Below are positions 35,270 to 44,680 of a DNA stretch of 64,000 bases, piece after piece (position 1 is the first letter of the stretch; each line of letters starts with the position of its first letter). The notes under the pieces are model-generated. The model searched no databases. It saw only the letters and a program-made list of their open reading frames with translations, and was not told the DNA's origin. A program made the translations under genes and the position numbers. This DNA is from Gammaproteobacteria bacterium. GTDB taxonomy: Bacteria; Pseudomonadota; Gammaproteobacteria; Pseudomonadales; Ketobacteraceae. Where the stretch lies: NCBI GenBank assembly GCA_013178375.1, contig JABLXQ010000016.1, forward strand, positions 1 through 64,000. The letters are read 5' to 3'.

Positions 35270-38200
35270 TGTTTCCCAACCTTTCTTCGTTTGCGGTAAA
35301 GCAGCGGTCGGTAACACTTTATTTCATTCTTCTGTCGGTACTTGCAGGCGCCTACGCGTTTGCGTCGCTGGGGCGGGCGGAAGATCCTGCCATTACTCTG
35401 CAGATGGTAGTGGTGTCGGCAGTATGGCCGGGGGCGACGCCTGCTGAAATCGAGCGGCAAGTCGTGCTCCCAATCGAAAAGAAAATCCAGGAGGTGGATT
35501 ACGTCGAGGAGATAAACACCACCGTCAAGGCGGACCGGGCCGACCTTCAGGTCAAATTCTACAGTTACACGCCCATGGATAAATTACCGGAGCTGCAGTT
35601 CCAGTTAAGGAAGCGCATGCTGGATATCGCGGCATCCTTGCCCAAGGGTGTCATTGGTCCCCTTGTCAATGATGACTTCTCTGATGTCTATTTCAGCCTC
35701 TACAGCCTTAGCGCACCAGGCCTGCCCATGCGCGAAGTCGCCCGCTTTGCCGAGCGTCTTCGCGATGAGTTGCAGCTCATTTCCGGTGTGCGCAAAGCCA
35801 TGCTGATCGGTGAGCGAGAAGAGCGCATCTTTATCGACCTCGATAATGTCAAGATGACCAATAGCGGCATTTCATCGCAGACAGTGTTCGAGACCATCCA
35901 GGCCTACAACACCCTGATCCCCTCAGGTCAGATAGACACGGCTGGTCCACGCTTGCGCTTTCGCCTTGATGCGGATCTGTCCGCACTGCAGCGACTGGAG
36001 ACATTGCCGATCCGCACCGGTACTACAGTGGTGCACCTGGGGGATCTGGCGAGGGTTTATCAGGGTTATGAAGAGCCGCCATCGTATATGGTTCGCGTCA
36101 ACGGCCAGGATGCCTTGCTCATCGGCGTGGTCATGGCCAAGGGCGAGAATGGCCTGGACCTTGGCGAAAGACTTGCCGCATTTCTTCAGAAGGAGAAAGC
36201 GGAATTGCCGCTCGGCATGACCTTGGACCAGATCACCAACCAGGCCGACGCGATAACGGCGGCAGTCAACCTGTTTCAAGTAAAGTTCATCGTCGCGGTG
36301 GTCGTCGTTATGGGCGTGGGATTTCTGGCGCTGGGCTTCCGGGCAGGGCTGATCGTGGGGATCGCCGTGCCGATTACCCTCGGGCTGACTTTTGTGCTGA
36401 TGAAATCCAGCGGTATCAATCTCGACCGCATCACGCTCGGCGCCTTGATCATTGCTCTGGGGCTGCTGGTGGATGATGCAATCATCGCGATCGAAATCAT
36501 GCTGGTGAAGCTGGAAGAAGGCGCGAGCAAGATGACGGCGGCCACTCATGCGTGGACAGCGACCGCATCACCCATGCTGTTTGGCACTCTGATCACGATG
36601 TTTGGTTTTGTGCCGATCGGGTTTGCCAAATCCGGCGTCGGAGAGTATGCCGGCAATATCTTTTGGGTGCTGGCGTTTTCACTATTGATTTCCTGGCTGG
36701 TTGCCGTCACTTTCACGCCTTATCTGGGCGTGCAATTGCTGGCGAAGCCGCGCCATGATGCGGAAAAGAAGGATCATCATGGGGTGTATGATTCCCCCTT
36801 TTACAGCAGGTTTCGCACGGTGGTGGATGTTTGCGTGCGCCGTCGCGGCGCCGTGGTGCTCGCTACGGTCACCCTCTTCGTCTTGGCTGTGGCGGGCATG
36901 GCTGGCGCGGTGGAGAAGCAGTTTTTCCCCGGCTCGGACCGCCCGGAAATTCTCATCGATTTATCCTTACCTCCTAGTACTTCCATCGCCGTTACCGATG
37001 CGACGGTGAAGCGTATCGAGCACCTGTTGAAAGATATGGGTGGCGTCAAAAACTATGCGAGCTATATCGGTGGAGGCTCGCCGCGTTTCTTCATATCGGT
37101 GAATCCCGAGCATCCCGATTCGTCTTTCGCCAAAGTCGTCGTGACTGCCGCAGGTCCTCATGAACGCGATAGGATCATGCGTGCCCTAGAGAACCAAGTG
37201 GAGGCCGGTGCATTTCCCGAGGCGCGCGTGCGCATCCGGCAGTTGCTGTTCGGCCCCCCGGTGGACTGGCCGGTGAGCTTCCGTGTAATGGGACGGGACA
37301 CGGCGACCCTGCGCGAACTCGCCGGCAAGGTGCGAGAGCTTATGTTGCAACATCCCCATGTGGTCGACCCGCACCTAGAATGGAATCAGCGCGTGCCTAC
37401 CCTGAAGCTGAACATGGATGACGAACGCTTGCGCTTGCTGGGTATGACGCCGCGGGATGTGGCGCAGCAGATCCAGTATCGTTTGCAAGGGCTCCCGGTG
37501 ACCGAGGTTCGGCAAGGCATCAGGACGGTGGATCTGTTGGTGCGCGGTCAGGGCGGTACGCAGTCGCCGCTGGACATGCCAATCTACGAAGTTCGCAACA
37601 ACGCGGGTCAGAAAATCCCCTTGAGTCATCTGGGCACCACCGAATTGGTATACGAAGATGCCGTGATACGCCGCCATCAGCGCCAGCTGTTCCTGGCGGT
37701 GCAGGCTGAAGTCAAGGGCGCGCAGGCGCAGGATGTCACCAAGGCGGTGTGGAACGATTTGCAGCCGCTGCGGGCTGCATTACCGGAGGGGTATCGTATT
37801 GACATCGGCGGCAGCCTGGAGCGTTCCAAGGAGTCGGAAGATTCCATCAATCAGGTGTTTCCCTTAATGCTGGCCTTGATGATCACTTGCGTGATGATGC
37901 AAACACGCACGTTCACCGGCACATTGATCGTGCTGGCAACGGCGCCCTTGGGCGTAATTGGCGCCGTGATCGCGCTGCTGGTGTTCCAAAAGCCCTTCGG
38001 CTTCGTCGCCTTGCTCGGACTGATCGGCCTGGCCGGCATTCTGATGCGCAACACGCTTATTCTGACCCAGCAGGTCAGCGACAATCTAGCCGACGGCCTA
38101 ACCCCTCGGGACGCGGTGATAGAAGCGGCAGTGCGGCGTGCACGACCGGTGGTGTTGACGGCTCTAGCGGCGGCGTTGGCATTCATCCCATTGACGACGG

Positions 38201-38340
38201 ATGTGTTCTGGGGCCCGATGGCCTACGTGCTGATTGGTGGCGTGGTCGCCGGGACGGTTATTACCCTATTGTTCGTGCCAGCACTCTACGCACTGGCGTT
38301 CAGATTCTCGGCGAAGGAAGAGAGCGGGAATCTGCCATGA
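35266..38340 (+). CDS. RND-family efflux pump (AcrB/HAE1-type permease)
   Basis: This 1024-residue inner-membrane transporter has the usual twelve transmembrane helices, two large periplasmic loops, and the typical proton-relay region in TM4 (ALGLLVDDAIIAIE, with two Asp). Repeat halves are seen, and TM11-12 end near ALAFIPLTTDVFWGPM. It exports hydrophobic compounds or solvents in exchange for protons. It resembles the shorter HAE1-type pumps associated with solvent and biocide tolerance. Partner genes are the adaptor before it and the divergent TetR. The gap after it (38341-38725) holds only transposon relics. Confidence 0.93.
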   Translation: MMFPNLSSFAVKQRSVTLYFILLSVLAGAYAFASLGRAEDPAITLQMVVVSAVWPGATPAEIERQVVLPIEKKIQEVDYVEEINTTVKADRADLQVKFYSYTPMDKLPELQFQLRKRMLDIAASLPKGVIGPLVNDDFSDVYFSLYSLSAPGLPMREVARFAERLRDELQLISGVRKAMLIGEREERIFIDLDNVKMTNSGISSQTVFETIQAYNTLIPSGQIDTAGPRLRFRLDADLSALQRLETLPIRTGTTVVHLGDLARVYQGYEEPPSYMVRVNGQDALLIGVVMAKGENGLDLGERLAAFLQKEKAELPLGMTLDQITNQADAITAAVNLFQVKFIVAVVVVMGVGFLALGFRAGLIVGIAVPITLGLTFVLMKSSGINLDRITLGALIIALGLLVDDAIIAIEIMLVKLEEGASKMTAATHAWTATASPMLFGTLITMFGFVPIGFAKSGVGEYAGNIFWVLAFSLLISWLVAVTFTPYLGVQLLAKPRHDAEKKDHHGVYDSPFYSRFRTVVDVCVRRRGAVVLATVTLFVLAVAGMAGAVEKQFFPGSDRPEILIDLSLPPSTSIAVTDATVKRIEHLLKDMGGVKNYASYIGGGSPRFFISVNPEHPDSSFAKVVVTAAGPHERDRIMRALENQVEAGAFPEARVRIRQLLFGPPVDWPVSFRVMGRDTATLRELAGKVRELMLQHPHVVDPHLEWNQRVPTLKLNMDDERLRLLGMTPRDVAQQIQYRLQGLPVTEVRQGIRTVDLLVRGQGGTQSPLDMPIYEVRNNAGQKIPLSHLGTTELVYEDAVIRRHQRQLFLAVQAEVKGAQAQDVTKAVWNDLQPLRAALPEGYRIDIGGSLERSKESEDSINQVFPLMLALMITCVMMQTRTFTGTLIVLATAPLGVIGAVIALLVFQKPFGFVALLGLIGLAGILMRNTLILTQQVSDNLADGLTPRDAVIEAAVRRARPVVLTALAAALAFIPLTTDVFWGPMAYVLIGGVVAGTVITLLFVPALYALAFRFSAKEESGNLP

Positions 38341-38491
38341 AACCATCCGCACGCCAAGGACCAGCGGGACCATTTGAACGGAAACCTGCGTATTTGAACG
38401 GTCGGATAGCAATGAGACTGCTTCTAACACACACCCGAACCCGATGCGCTGCTTGTGCTGACGCAGGAAGTGGCGCAACCTTTGTCCCTGT

Positions 38492-38556
38492 CCGCTCCTC
38501 GCCCAAAGTTGCCGGACAGCATTGATGCTTCATCGGATGGAAAGCTTCTCAAGCAG
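38492..38556 (-). pseudogene. 3'-end relic of a second tnpT gene
   Basis: This 65-bp segment is about 85% identical to 46549-46613, which spans the last nine codons of tnpT and the 38 bp after it. Read on the minus strand it ends LLEKLSIR and a stop, exactly as the intact gene does. The rest of that gene is absent. It lies between the efflux operon and the first Tn3 module. The remaining sequence of 38341-38725 shows no other gene. Confidence 0.7.
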
Positions 38557-38725
38557 GGGTTCTAGGTACTTAGCCGCAAAATATACCACAGACCTGCTCC
38601 AGCCCAGACGTGGCAAGGCCTCCAGCTCGATTTCACTTTTCAAAAACAGTGTCGATCATGCCAATGATACGGCCCATCCAACCGACCATCGATGAACCTT
38701 CCAACCTTGTCTTTCGGGTTTTGTG

Positions 38726-39295
38726 CTAAATCAAATGACGGTATTCAGATAGGTGCGCAACGGTCTTGCTGAGCCCCTGCCGCAGCAGGTTCTCAAGGTA
38801 TTCCTCGACTGTGTACTGTGGGTTCCTGTAGTGAGTCCTGTCTTCCTTGAAACAGGTCAGCACGAGGGGCGGCTTCAAGTCGATCAGATCCAGGATGAAG
38901 TCATCCGGATGCTGGGCAATGACCTTGTAAGGTTTCAGCGTTGTCTGTGGAAAGTCCTTCAGGTTGGCCGTAACGATGATTTCCGCATTGGCGCGCAATG
39001 CAGCCGCCAGCACATGACGATCATCCGGGTCCGGTAACTCCAGACCGTCAATCGCGGGTTCATAACCCGTGACCAGTGAATCCGGAACGGCTTCGATCAT
39101 CATATCCCGCAGCCATTCCAGTTTTTTTCGGCTCAAATCCGGACGTTTGAGCAGTAGGTTCCGAATCCATTCTTCGTGAATGTCCAACGTCCAGCGGGCG
39201 CGAAACAGATCGGTTTGCGCCAGGAACATGAGCACACTGCGCAACGGCGCCGGGTACAGCACATTGGCGTCGTAGATGACCGTGAAGGTTGCCAT
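38726..39295 (-). CDS. PIN-domain ribonuclease toxin of a Tn3-borne toxin-antitoxin pair
   Basis: This 189-residue protein has the PIN-domain acidic residues in YDANVLYP near residue 8, a central Glu in HEEWIRNLL, and DPDDRHVLAAAL plus VTANLKDFP near residues 90-115. PIN toxins cut RNA. The gene follows its antitoxin without a gap and is divergent from the transposase gene at 39931. Toxin-antitoxin pairs next to tnpA are a known feature of Tn3-family elements, where they help keep the element in the population. Confidence 0.87.
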   Translation of the reverse strand: MATFTVIYDANVLYPAPLRSVLMFLAQTDLFRARWTLDIHEEWIRNLLLKRPDLSRKKLEWLRDMMIEAVPDSLVTGYEPAIDGLELPDPDDRHVLAAALRANAEIIVTANLKDFPQTTLKPYKVIAQHPDDFILDLIDLKPPLVLTCFKEDRTHYRNPQYTVEEYLENLLRQGLSKTVAHLSEYRHLI

Positions 39296-39751
39296 TTATT
39301 CCATCAGGCCCATTTCTTGTGACAGTTGCGCCAACCGCGCCATGGTTTTTTTGCTCTCGGCCTTTTGCTGGGCTTTGTATTCCATCAGATCCTTGAAATA
39401 GATTTTGCGGCGATTGCCCGCCATGTGGAATGGCAGTTTGCCGGTATCCAGAACCTGGCTGATCAGATACGGCCGGGAGATATTCAGAAAATCCGCCGCT
39501 TGCTGTGTGGTCAGTTCCGCATGAATCGGAATGATGGAAATGGCATTGCCCAGCGCCATCTGGTTCAGAATATCCGCCAGCATGTGGATGGCCTTGATGG
39601 GCACCGTGATTTCCTGGTTGTCATCGATTAGTCGCAATTTGGCTTGGTCGCCCTGGCCTGTGCAGGCTGCCAGAATGCGTCCACTAGCCGCCGCCAGCTC
39701 GGCTTCCTGTTCACTGGGCATGTCGTAAAAATGGTTCTGTTGTGTCGCCAT
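39296..39751 (-). CDS. HTH (excisionase-type) antitoxin
   Basis: This 151-residue protein has a MerR/excisionase-like helix-turn-helix near residues 78-125 (LTTQQAADFLNISRPYLISQ, within which QAADFLNISRPYL is the recognition part) followed by KLPFHMAGNRRKIYFKDL. The C-terminal tail (KKTMARLAQLSQEMGL) would bind the PIN toxin. GAGGTG lies before the ATG at 39751; the frame runs to 39781 without an RBS. Such antitoxins usually repress their own promoter, which here would lie in the 179-bp gap shared with tnpA, so it could also affect transposase expression. Confidence 0.85.
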   Translation of the reverse strand: MATQQNHFYDMPSEQEAELAAASGRILAACTGQGDQAKLRLIDDNQEITVPIKAIHMLADILNQMALGNAISIIPIHAELTTQQAADFLNISRPYLISQVLDTGKLPFHMAGNRRKIYFKDLMEYKAQQKAESKKTMARLAQLSQEMGLME

Positions 39752-39930
39752 GGCGGACACCTCACGTTGCTGTGTGCTCATTACTTAATTATACTCTTCA
39801 GGCACTTATTCGCAATATTCGACCATGCACGAAACATTAGAAACAAAACGACACAGGAACGCCCTGTAACGTAACGCTCGAAAAATCAGCCACTTGGTAA
39901 ACTCGCCCGCTTTCCGACCAACTGGGGAGT

Positions 39931-42900
39931 ATGAAGATGGCGACGACCAACAAAGGCAAGCGACGGCAACTACTGACGGACGCCCAGTATGACGCGCTGT
40001 ATGGGGTGCCCGCATTCAGCCCCGAGGAACAGGATCATTACTTTAGCCTCAATGACCTGGAGCAGGAGGCCTTTGACAGTTTTCGTGTCCCCGGCATCCA
40101 GGTCTATTTTGTCCTGCTACTGGGGTATACCCGCCACAGCAATGTGATGCGGGATATTGAATGGGATGCCTGCAAGGCCGACATCGCCTACATCCTGCAG
40201 CGGCATTGCCAGGGCAAAAAGGTTCGCAGGATTGCCCTGACGGCCAACCGCAAAAAGCGGCTCTATGACCGGGTACTGGACTTGTTGGGATTGAGTCCCT
40301 TCACGGACAAAGTGGAATCCAAGCTGCAAAAAGAAGCCATCCAGATCGCCGCCCGCCAGGCGGATCAACTGGCGATCTTTGATGAACTGATCGACTATCT
40401 GCAGCACCTGAATGCGGTGATTCCACCGCTATACAAGTTTCAGAAACTGATTTCACACGCCACCGACGTAGAAGCCAACCGCCTCACCACCCTGCTGCGG
40501 TGCCATCTTTCCCCAACACTCAACACCAAGCTGCAGCAATTGCTGGCCGCCACGGGACCACAGTCGCTGGCTAGTCTCAAAAAGCTGCCCAGGGATTTCA
40601 GCAAATCTGAGATCGGTCAGGAAATCAAGCTGTTCGAATGGGTACGGGATATTGCGGCGGATACTCAATCCGTGGTGGGCGCGCTGAATCTGTCGCAGGG
40701 GAATGTGGCCTATTACGCCTCCATGGTGGAGTATTACAGCATTACCCAATTGCGCGCCAAGACCTTCGAAACTGTCGCACTGTACCTGGTTTGCTACCTG
40801 CAATCCCGCCTCTGCCAGATTCAGAATACGCTGGTGGCGGCGTTCATTTTTCAGGTGCGCAAGCTGGCCGCCGAGGCCAAAGCCGCCAGCCGGGACAAGG
40901 TATTCGAAGCCCTGGCCTCCATCGAGGAAAAAGTGAAACAGGCCGGTCCTGTGCTACGGCTGTTCGTGGATGACAAGATTGCCGGTGACACGCCGTTCCA
41001 GAAAGTCCGCAAACGCGCTTACCAGTTGCTGGATGAGCAAGATATTCCGGTGGTCAGCGACTATCTGGTGGATCTCACCATCGACCAGCACCGCTTTGAA
41101 TGGGAGTGCATCGATCAGCACAAAGCCAAAATCACCGGCTTGCTGCGCCGCCTGTTCCTGTGTCTGCGCTTTTCCCAGGATGAACCTGATAGCACGTTGC
41201 TGCGGCAGATCGAAAAGACCCAGGCCGACCTGCGGGATCACCGTCAGGTGGTCAGTTTCAGCAAGCACCTGATTGCACCCCGCTTGCGAGTGCATCTGTA
41301 CCTGGATGAACACCACCCGCAATTAAATCCGCTCCGGGCCGAATGGCTGCTCTACCGAAAAATCAAGGACCAGCTGGAAAAACGTGCGCTGTTTGTTGAA
41401 GGCAGTCAGGCGTATGAATCCATCCGCATCGATTTGGTCAGCGATGAACAATGGCTGGATAAAGACCGCCTGATTCGGGAAGCCCGTCTGCCCGCACTGC
41501 AAATGCCGGTGGAGGTACTGTTGCAGCAAAAACGGGACGCGCTCAATGACAAACTGGCGCTGGTGTCCGACCGCATCAACAGCGGTGCCAACGAATCGGT
41601 GGTATTGAAGACCAAGGGCAGCCAGACCCGCTGGGTCATCAAGTACACCCACAAAAAGGAAGAAGTGAACAATCCCTTCTTTGCCCGCATGACCCAGACC
41701 CATATTGCGGATCTGCTGAACTATGTGAATCATCAAACCGGCTTTTTCCAGCAGTTCCGCCATGTACGGCCACGGGGCAAGGTGGAGGACAGCGACTTTA
41801 CCGCGCTGGTGGCCTGCATCATCGCCAATGCCACCCGATTCGGGCACTACAAAATGGCGGAAATCTGTAATATCAAACTGGATAAACTGAATTCCATTCA
41901 GTCCAACCTGCTGCGCATGGAAACCCTGCAAGAAGCCAACGATGTGATCAGCAATGCCATCGCCCAGTTATCAATTTTTCAGCATTACGCGATCCAGCCC
42001 GACAAGATCCACGGCAGCTACGACGGCCAGAAATTCGAAAGCCGCCGCAATACGATCCGCACCCGCTTTTCCACCAAATACATCAAGACCGGCCCCGGCG
42101 TGTCGGGCGTGACACTGAACGTCCATCATGTTCCCGCCAATGCCCAGGTGATTGGCTTGAATGAGCACGAATCCCACTACGTGTTCGATCTGCTGCACAA
42201 CAATACGTCCGACCTGCAGCCGGATGTTCTGTCCACCGATACCCACGGCGTCAACCGTTTCAATTTTGCCCTGTTGGATCTGGCGGGCTGGACCTTCGCC
42301 CCACGATATGCCCGCTTTGCTGATGTGGTGGATGATCTGTTTGAAACCAAGGACGTCCGAGGTAAATGGCAACTCAAGCTGCGCACCCCGATCAAACACG
42401 ACCTGATCATCAAGGACTGGGATTTTATTCAGCGGGTGATGATTTCCTTGCACCGGCGCGAAACTTCGCAGGCCTCGATCGTGCGTAAATTGTCTGGTTC
42501 ACCCCAGTCCCATCGCCAGTTCAAGGCCCTGGCAGAATACAATCGCCTGATCAAATGCCTGTATGTGCTGGACTACCTGGATGACGATCGGCTGCGCCAC
42601 TATGTGCAGCGGGCCTTGAATCGGGGTGAAGCCTACCACCAGCTACAACGTCATATTGAGCAAGTGAACGGTGCCAAGTTCCGCGGCGAATCCGACCGCC
42701 AGATCGATGAGTGGTATGAATGTGCCCGCCTGGTGGCCAACGCCATGATTTATTTTAATTCGGTGATTCTGTCCAAACTGCTGCAAGCCTTCGAGCGCGA
42801 TGGCCGCGCCGACTACGCGGATCTTTGCAAACGGGTGTCGCCGGTGGCCTGGGTCAATATCAATTTGAACGGCACGTATCTTTTTAATTTAGGCAGTGAT

Positions 42901-42951
42901 GGACCGCTGGACATGGACGCCTTGATAGCGGGCGCCATCGACCGACTCTGA
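39931..42951 (+). CDS. Tn3-family transposase TnpA, module 1
   Basis: This 1006-residue protein is full length for Tn3-family transposases. It has the N-terminal DUF4158 domain (QYDALYGVPAFSPEEQDHY near residue 20) and the C-terminal DDE domain. The likely catalytic residues are Asp in HGSYDGQKF, Asp in LSTDTHGVNRFNFALLD and Glu in NRGEAYHQLQRHI. It cuts the element's ends and joins them to a target in a replicative reaction, making a cointegrate. No resolvase of its own lies next to it, so resolution would depend on tnpS elsewhere or a lost gene. GGGGAG precedes the ATG at 39931. Confidence 0.92.
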   Translation: MKMATTNKGKRRQLLTDAQYDALYGVPAFSPEEQDHYFSLNDLEQEAFDSFRVPGIQVYFVLLLGYTRHSNVMRDIEWDACKADIAYILQRHCQGKKVRRIALTANRKKRLYDRVLDLLGLSPFTDKVESKLQKEAIQIAARQADQLAIFDELIDYLQHLNAVIPPLYKFQKLISHATDVEANRLTTLLRCHLSPTLNTKLQQLLAATGPQSLASLKKLPRDFSKSEIGQEIKLFEWVRDIAADTQSVVGALNLSQGNVAYYASMVEYYSITQLRAKTFETVALYLVCYLQSRLCQIQNTLVAAFIFQVRKLAAEAKAASRDKVFEALASIEEKVKQAGPVLRLFVDDKIAGDTPFQKVRKRAYQLLDEQDIPVVSDYLVDLTIDQHRFEWECIDQHKAKITGLLRRLFLCLRFSQDEPDSTLLRQIEKTQADLRDHRQVVSFSKHLIAPRLRVHLYLDEHHPQLNPLRAEWLLYRKIKDQLEKRALFVEGSQAYESIRIDLVSDEQWLDKDRLIREARLPALQMPVEVLLQQKRDALNDKLALVSDRINSGANESVVLKTKGSQTRWVIKYTHKKEEVNNPFFARMTQTHIADLLNYVNHQTGFFQQFRHVRPRGKVEDSDFTALVACIIANATRFGHYKMAEICNIKLDKLNSIQSNLLRMETLQEANDVISNAIAQLSIFQHYAIQPDKIHGSYDGQKFESRRNTIRTRFSTKYIKTGPGVSGVTLNVHHVPANAQVIGLNEHESHYVFDLLHNNTSDLQPDVLSTDTHGVNRFNFALLDLAGWTFAPRYARFADVVDDLFETKDVRGKWQLKLRTPIKHDLIIKDWDFIQRVMISLHRRETSQASIVRKLSGSPQSHRQFKALAEYNRLIKCLYVLDYLDDDRLRHYVQRALNRGEAYHQLQRHIEQVNGAKFRGESDRQIDEWYECARLVANAMIYFNSVILSKLLQAFERDGRADYADLCKRVSPVAWVNINLNGTYLFNLGSDGPLDMDALIAGAIDRL

Positions 42952-42966
42952 AAGCAGCGTTAAAAA

Positions 42967-43827
42967 TTACTCTTCTTCGAGCAGGGGCAAATCACAATCA
43001 TCGCAGCGAATATTCAATTCCGGCTTGCCCCACACCTTCAGGTGACAACCCTTACAGTAGTATTTGTGGCGGTTGGATTTGTTGAGGGGCCGGGTGGACG
43101 GAATGTGCTGAATGTTCTGAATAGCATCGTCCTCGGGAGGCTGGAATGGCAGGGATTCCAGAAAGGCTTGTTGCAGCTGGGCCAGGCTGAAGGGAAAGCG
43201 AGGGTCTTCTGGTTCTGCATCCGACTGGTTCAGGTTTTGTACGACCGGTCGGACGATCGACGCAACGGGCTTTGCCTCCGCCGCCGTTTTAGCCTGGGCT
43301 GAATAGACCGGTGTGGTGGGTGTCCGGCGCTCCACAGGGAACGCATCCACCCAATCCAGTTGCAGACCGGTGGCCATGATGCCCGCGCAGGCCTGCAAAA
43401 ATGCGCCGTCCTCCAGAATATAATCTGACATGGTCTGGCCTACGATGTCCCCGCCTGGTTCGCCGGTGGTGGATGGCATCAGGCCGATGTCGATCATCTT
43501 GCGGGCCCATTCCGCGTTGTGATACCCCCGGCGACTAGGCTGACCACTGTGGGCCTGCCAGATATGGACCATCTCATGGCATAATGTCTGGAAAATCTCG
43601 ATCAGCGGATAATGAGCGAAGTATTCGGGATTGATCGCCAGCTCATCGATATAGCGCTGTTCCGACCGATTGAACCAGCGCTTGAAAGACACATACCCCA
43701 TCAGCCGTTTTTGGCGCTGAAAGGTGATTAGGCACGGTGGCAATACCCCCTCAAACAGGGTGCGATTGAAGTAATCGTACGCCTGCTGGAAGAAGTGGTA
43801 GGTTTCCGGAGTGGGTGTCTGGGTCAT
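42967..43827 (-). CDS. SprT-like zinc metalloprotease on a Tn3-family module
   Basis: This 286-residue protein has the SprT signature CHEMVHIWQ (HExxH) near residue 84 with a third ligand in RGYHNAEWA, and a C-terminal zinc ribbon (CKGC near residue 260 and CDDC near residue 275). SprT/Spartan-type proteases digest proteins crosslinked to DNA. It converges on tnpA with a 15-bp gap, so it is part of the module and not a host gene by chance. The middle (residues ~175-235) is poorly conserved linker. A role in removing transposase-DNA or other adducts is possible but speculative. Confidence 0.85.
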   Translation of the reverse strand: MTQTPTPETYHFFQQAYDYFNRTLFEGVLPPCLITFQRQKRLMGYVSFKRWFNRSEQRYIDELAINPEYFAHYPLIEIFQTLCHEMVHIWQAHSGQPSRRGYHNAEWARKMIDIGLMPSTTGEPGGDIVGQTMSDYILEDGAFLQACAGIMATGLQLDWVDAFPVERRTPTTPVYSAQAKTAAEAKPVASIVRPVVQNLNQSDAEPEDPRFPFSLAQLQQAFLESLPFQPPEDDAIQNIQHIPSTRPLNKSNRHKYYCKGCHLKVWGKPELNIRCDDCDLPLLEEE

Positions 43828-43916
43828 TGATCAATTTTTATCTGTTTTGTGCAATACAGAAAAATGCATTTTAGGTTATAAAAAATAGTATTTATATTTC
43901 TAAATGGAATTACACT

Positions 43917-43954
43917 TGTTATCGTATTGTACACTAATCCAAATCAGTGCCCCT
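43917..43954. repeat. Possible right terminal inverted repeat of Tn3 module 1
   Basis: The sequence ends in CAAATCAGTGCCCC, which read inward is GGGGCACTGATTTG, the GGGG-start typical of Tn3-family ends, 127 bp after the SprT gene start. No matching left copy was found near 38.3-38.7 kb, so the left end may be deleted. Confidence 0.35.
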
Positions 43955-44062
43955 TAGAAAACGTTGTATCCTGAAGTCCCTCTCCCGAACGCTCTTCTTT
44001 TGTAAACCCATACAATTTTCAATCCCCAGAATCCCTGGTGCATCGTGATGAATGTCTCAATG

Positions 44063-44098
44063 CCCAGAGACCTCATAGCTACAATAAGTGCCAACATT
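44063..44098. repeat. Copy B of the 36-bp dispersed repeat
   Basis: It matches 20-55 at 32 of 36 positions in the same orientation. It sits 108 bp after the inferred right end of module 1. Its presence beside two different recombinase-bearing remnants suggests it marks an element end or recombination site that has been lost. Confidence 0.5.
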
Positions 44099-44680
44099 CC
44101 GTATAGATTCTGAACGCTTCGCTTCACATCACTTTCCAAATCAACATTGCCGCTTGGCGGCCACGGATATGCCTGCCGTGTTATCTGTACCAGGAACCAT
44201 CTTTGGGGCAGGGTCTATCAAACGTACAGAAAAGTGGCGTAAGCGATTTTTAAGGAAGGAAAATCAATGAGGTGGAAAACTTTAGAGCAAATAACGCTAA
44301 TTCATAAATTTACAGAATTGAATGCCAGGGTCGCCTTTGCCTTCTGCACGGTCAGCCCGATAGATAAAGGTGGATTTCAACGATCCCCTGAAAATCGGCA
44401 TCGGTGAAATTTGTTCAGGGTACTTCAGCTTCAAGCTGGAAGCGGAAGTACGCGGGGACCGATAGAGTGAGTACAACTCATCCAATGCTGACCTTCGAGA
44501 AGGATTAGGAACCTTCGACCTCAAAAAGACCTCTTGGGGATTTTATAAGGGTTCAAAGCTAGCCCCCCTGAAAACCCGCACCTCCCTGGAATGCTCGGTC
44601 ACAAATCCGGTTCAATCGCCATATTGCTGCTAAGCTCAAGTGATTTCCCGATTTTGTCTTTAAGGACGGAGTCCGTTCCC
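44099..44680. other. Intergenic stretch with no gene I can support
   Basis: The only small frame with a good RBS (AAGGAAGG) starts at 44267 and runs 46 codons before a stop. A second frame at about 44373-44465 (KIGIGEICSGYFSFKLEAE) looks coding-like, so a frameshifted relic may lie here. Neither is recognised. A GTG with AAGGACGGAG upstream at the right end starts the next gene. Confidence 0.4.

Noticed and set aside
38341-38525. Short frame after the RND pump as an outer-membrane channel gene
   Set aside because: It is about 60 codons with no TolC-like features, and its end is the tnpT relic.
43955-43975. Integron-type attC site suggested by AACGTTGT near the repeat
   Set aside because: The RYYYAAC/GTTRRRY cores and paired arms are not present, and no integron integrase is nearby.
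43954-44139. Minus-strand 61-residue frame next to copy B of the repeat
   Set aside because: No RBS, no family features, and it runs through the repeat and the presumed transposon end.
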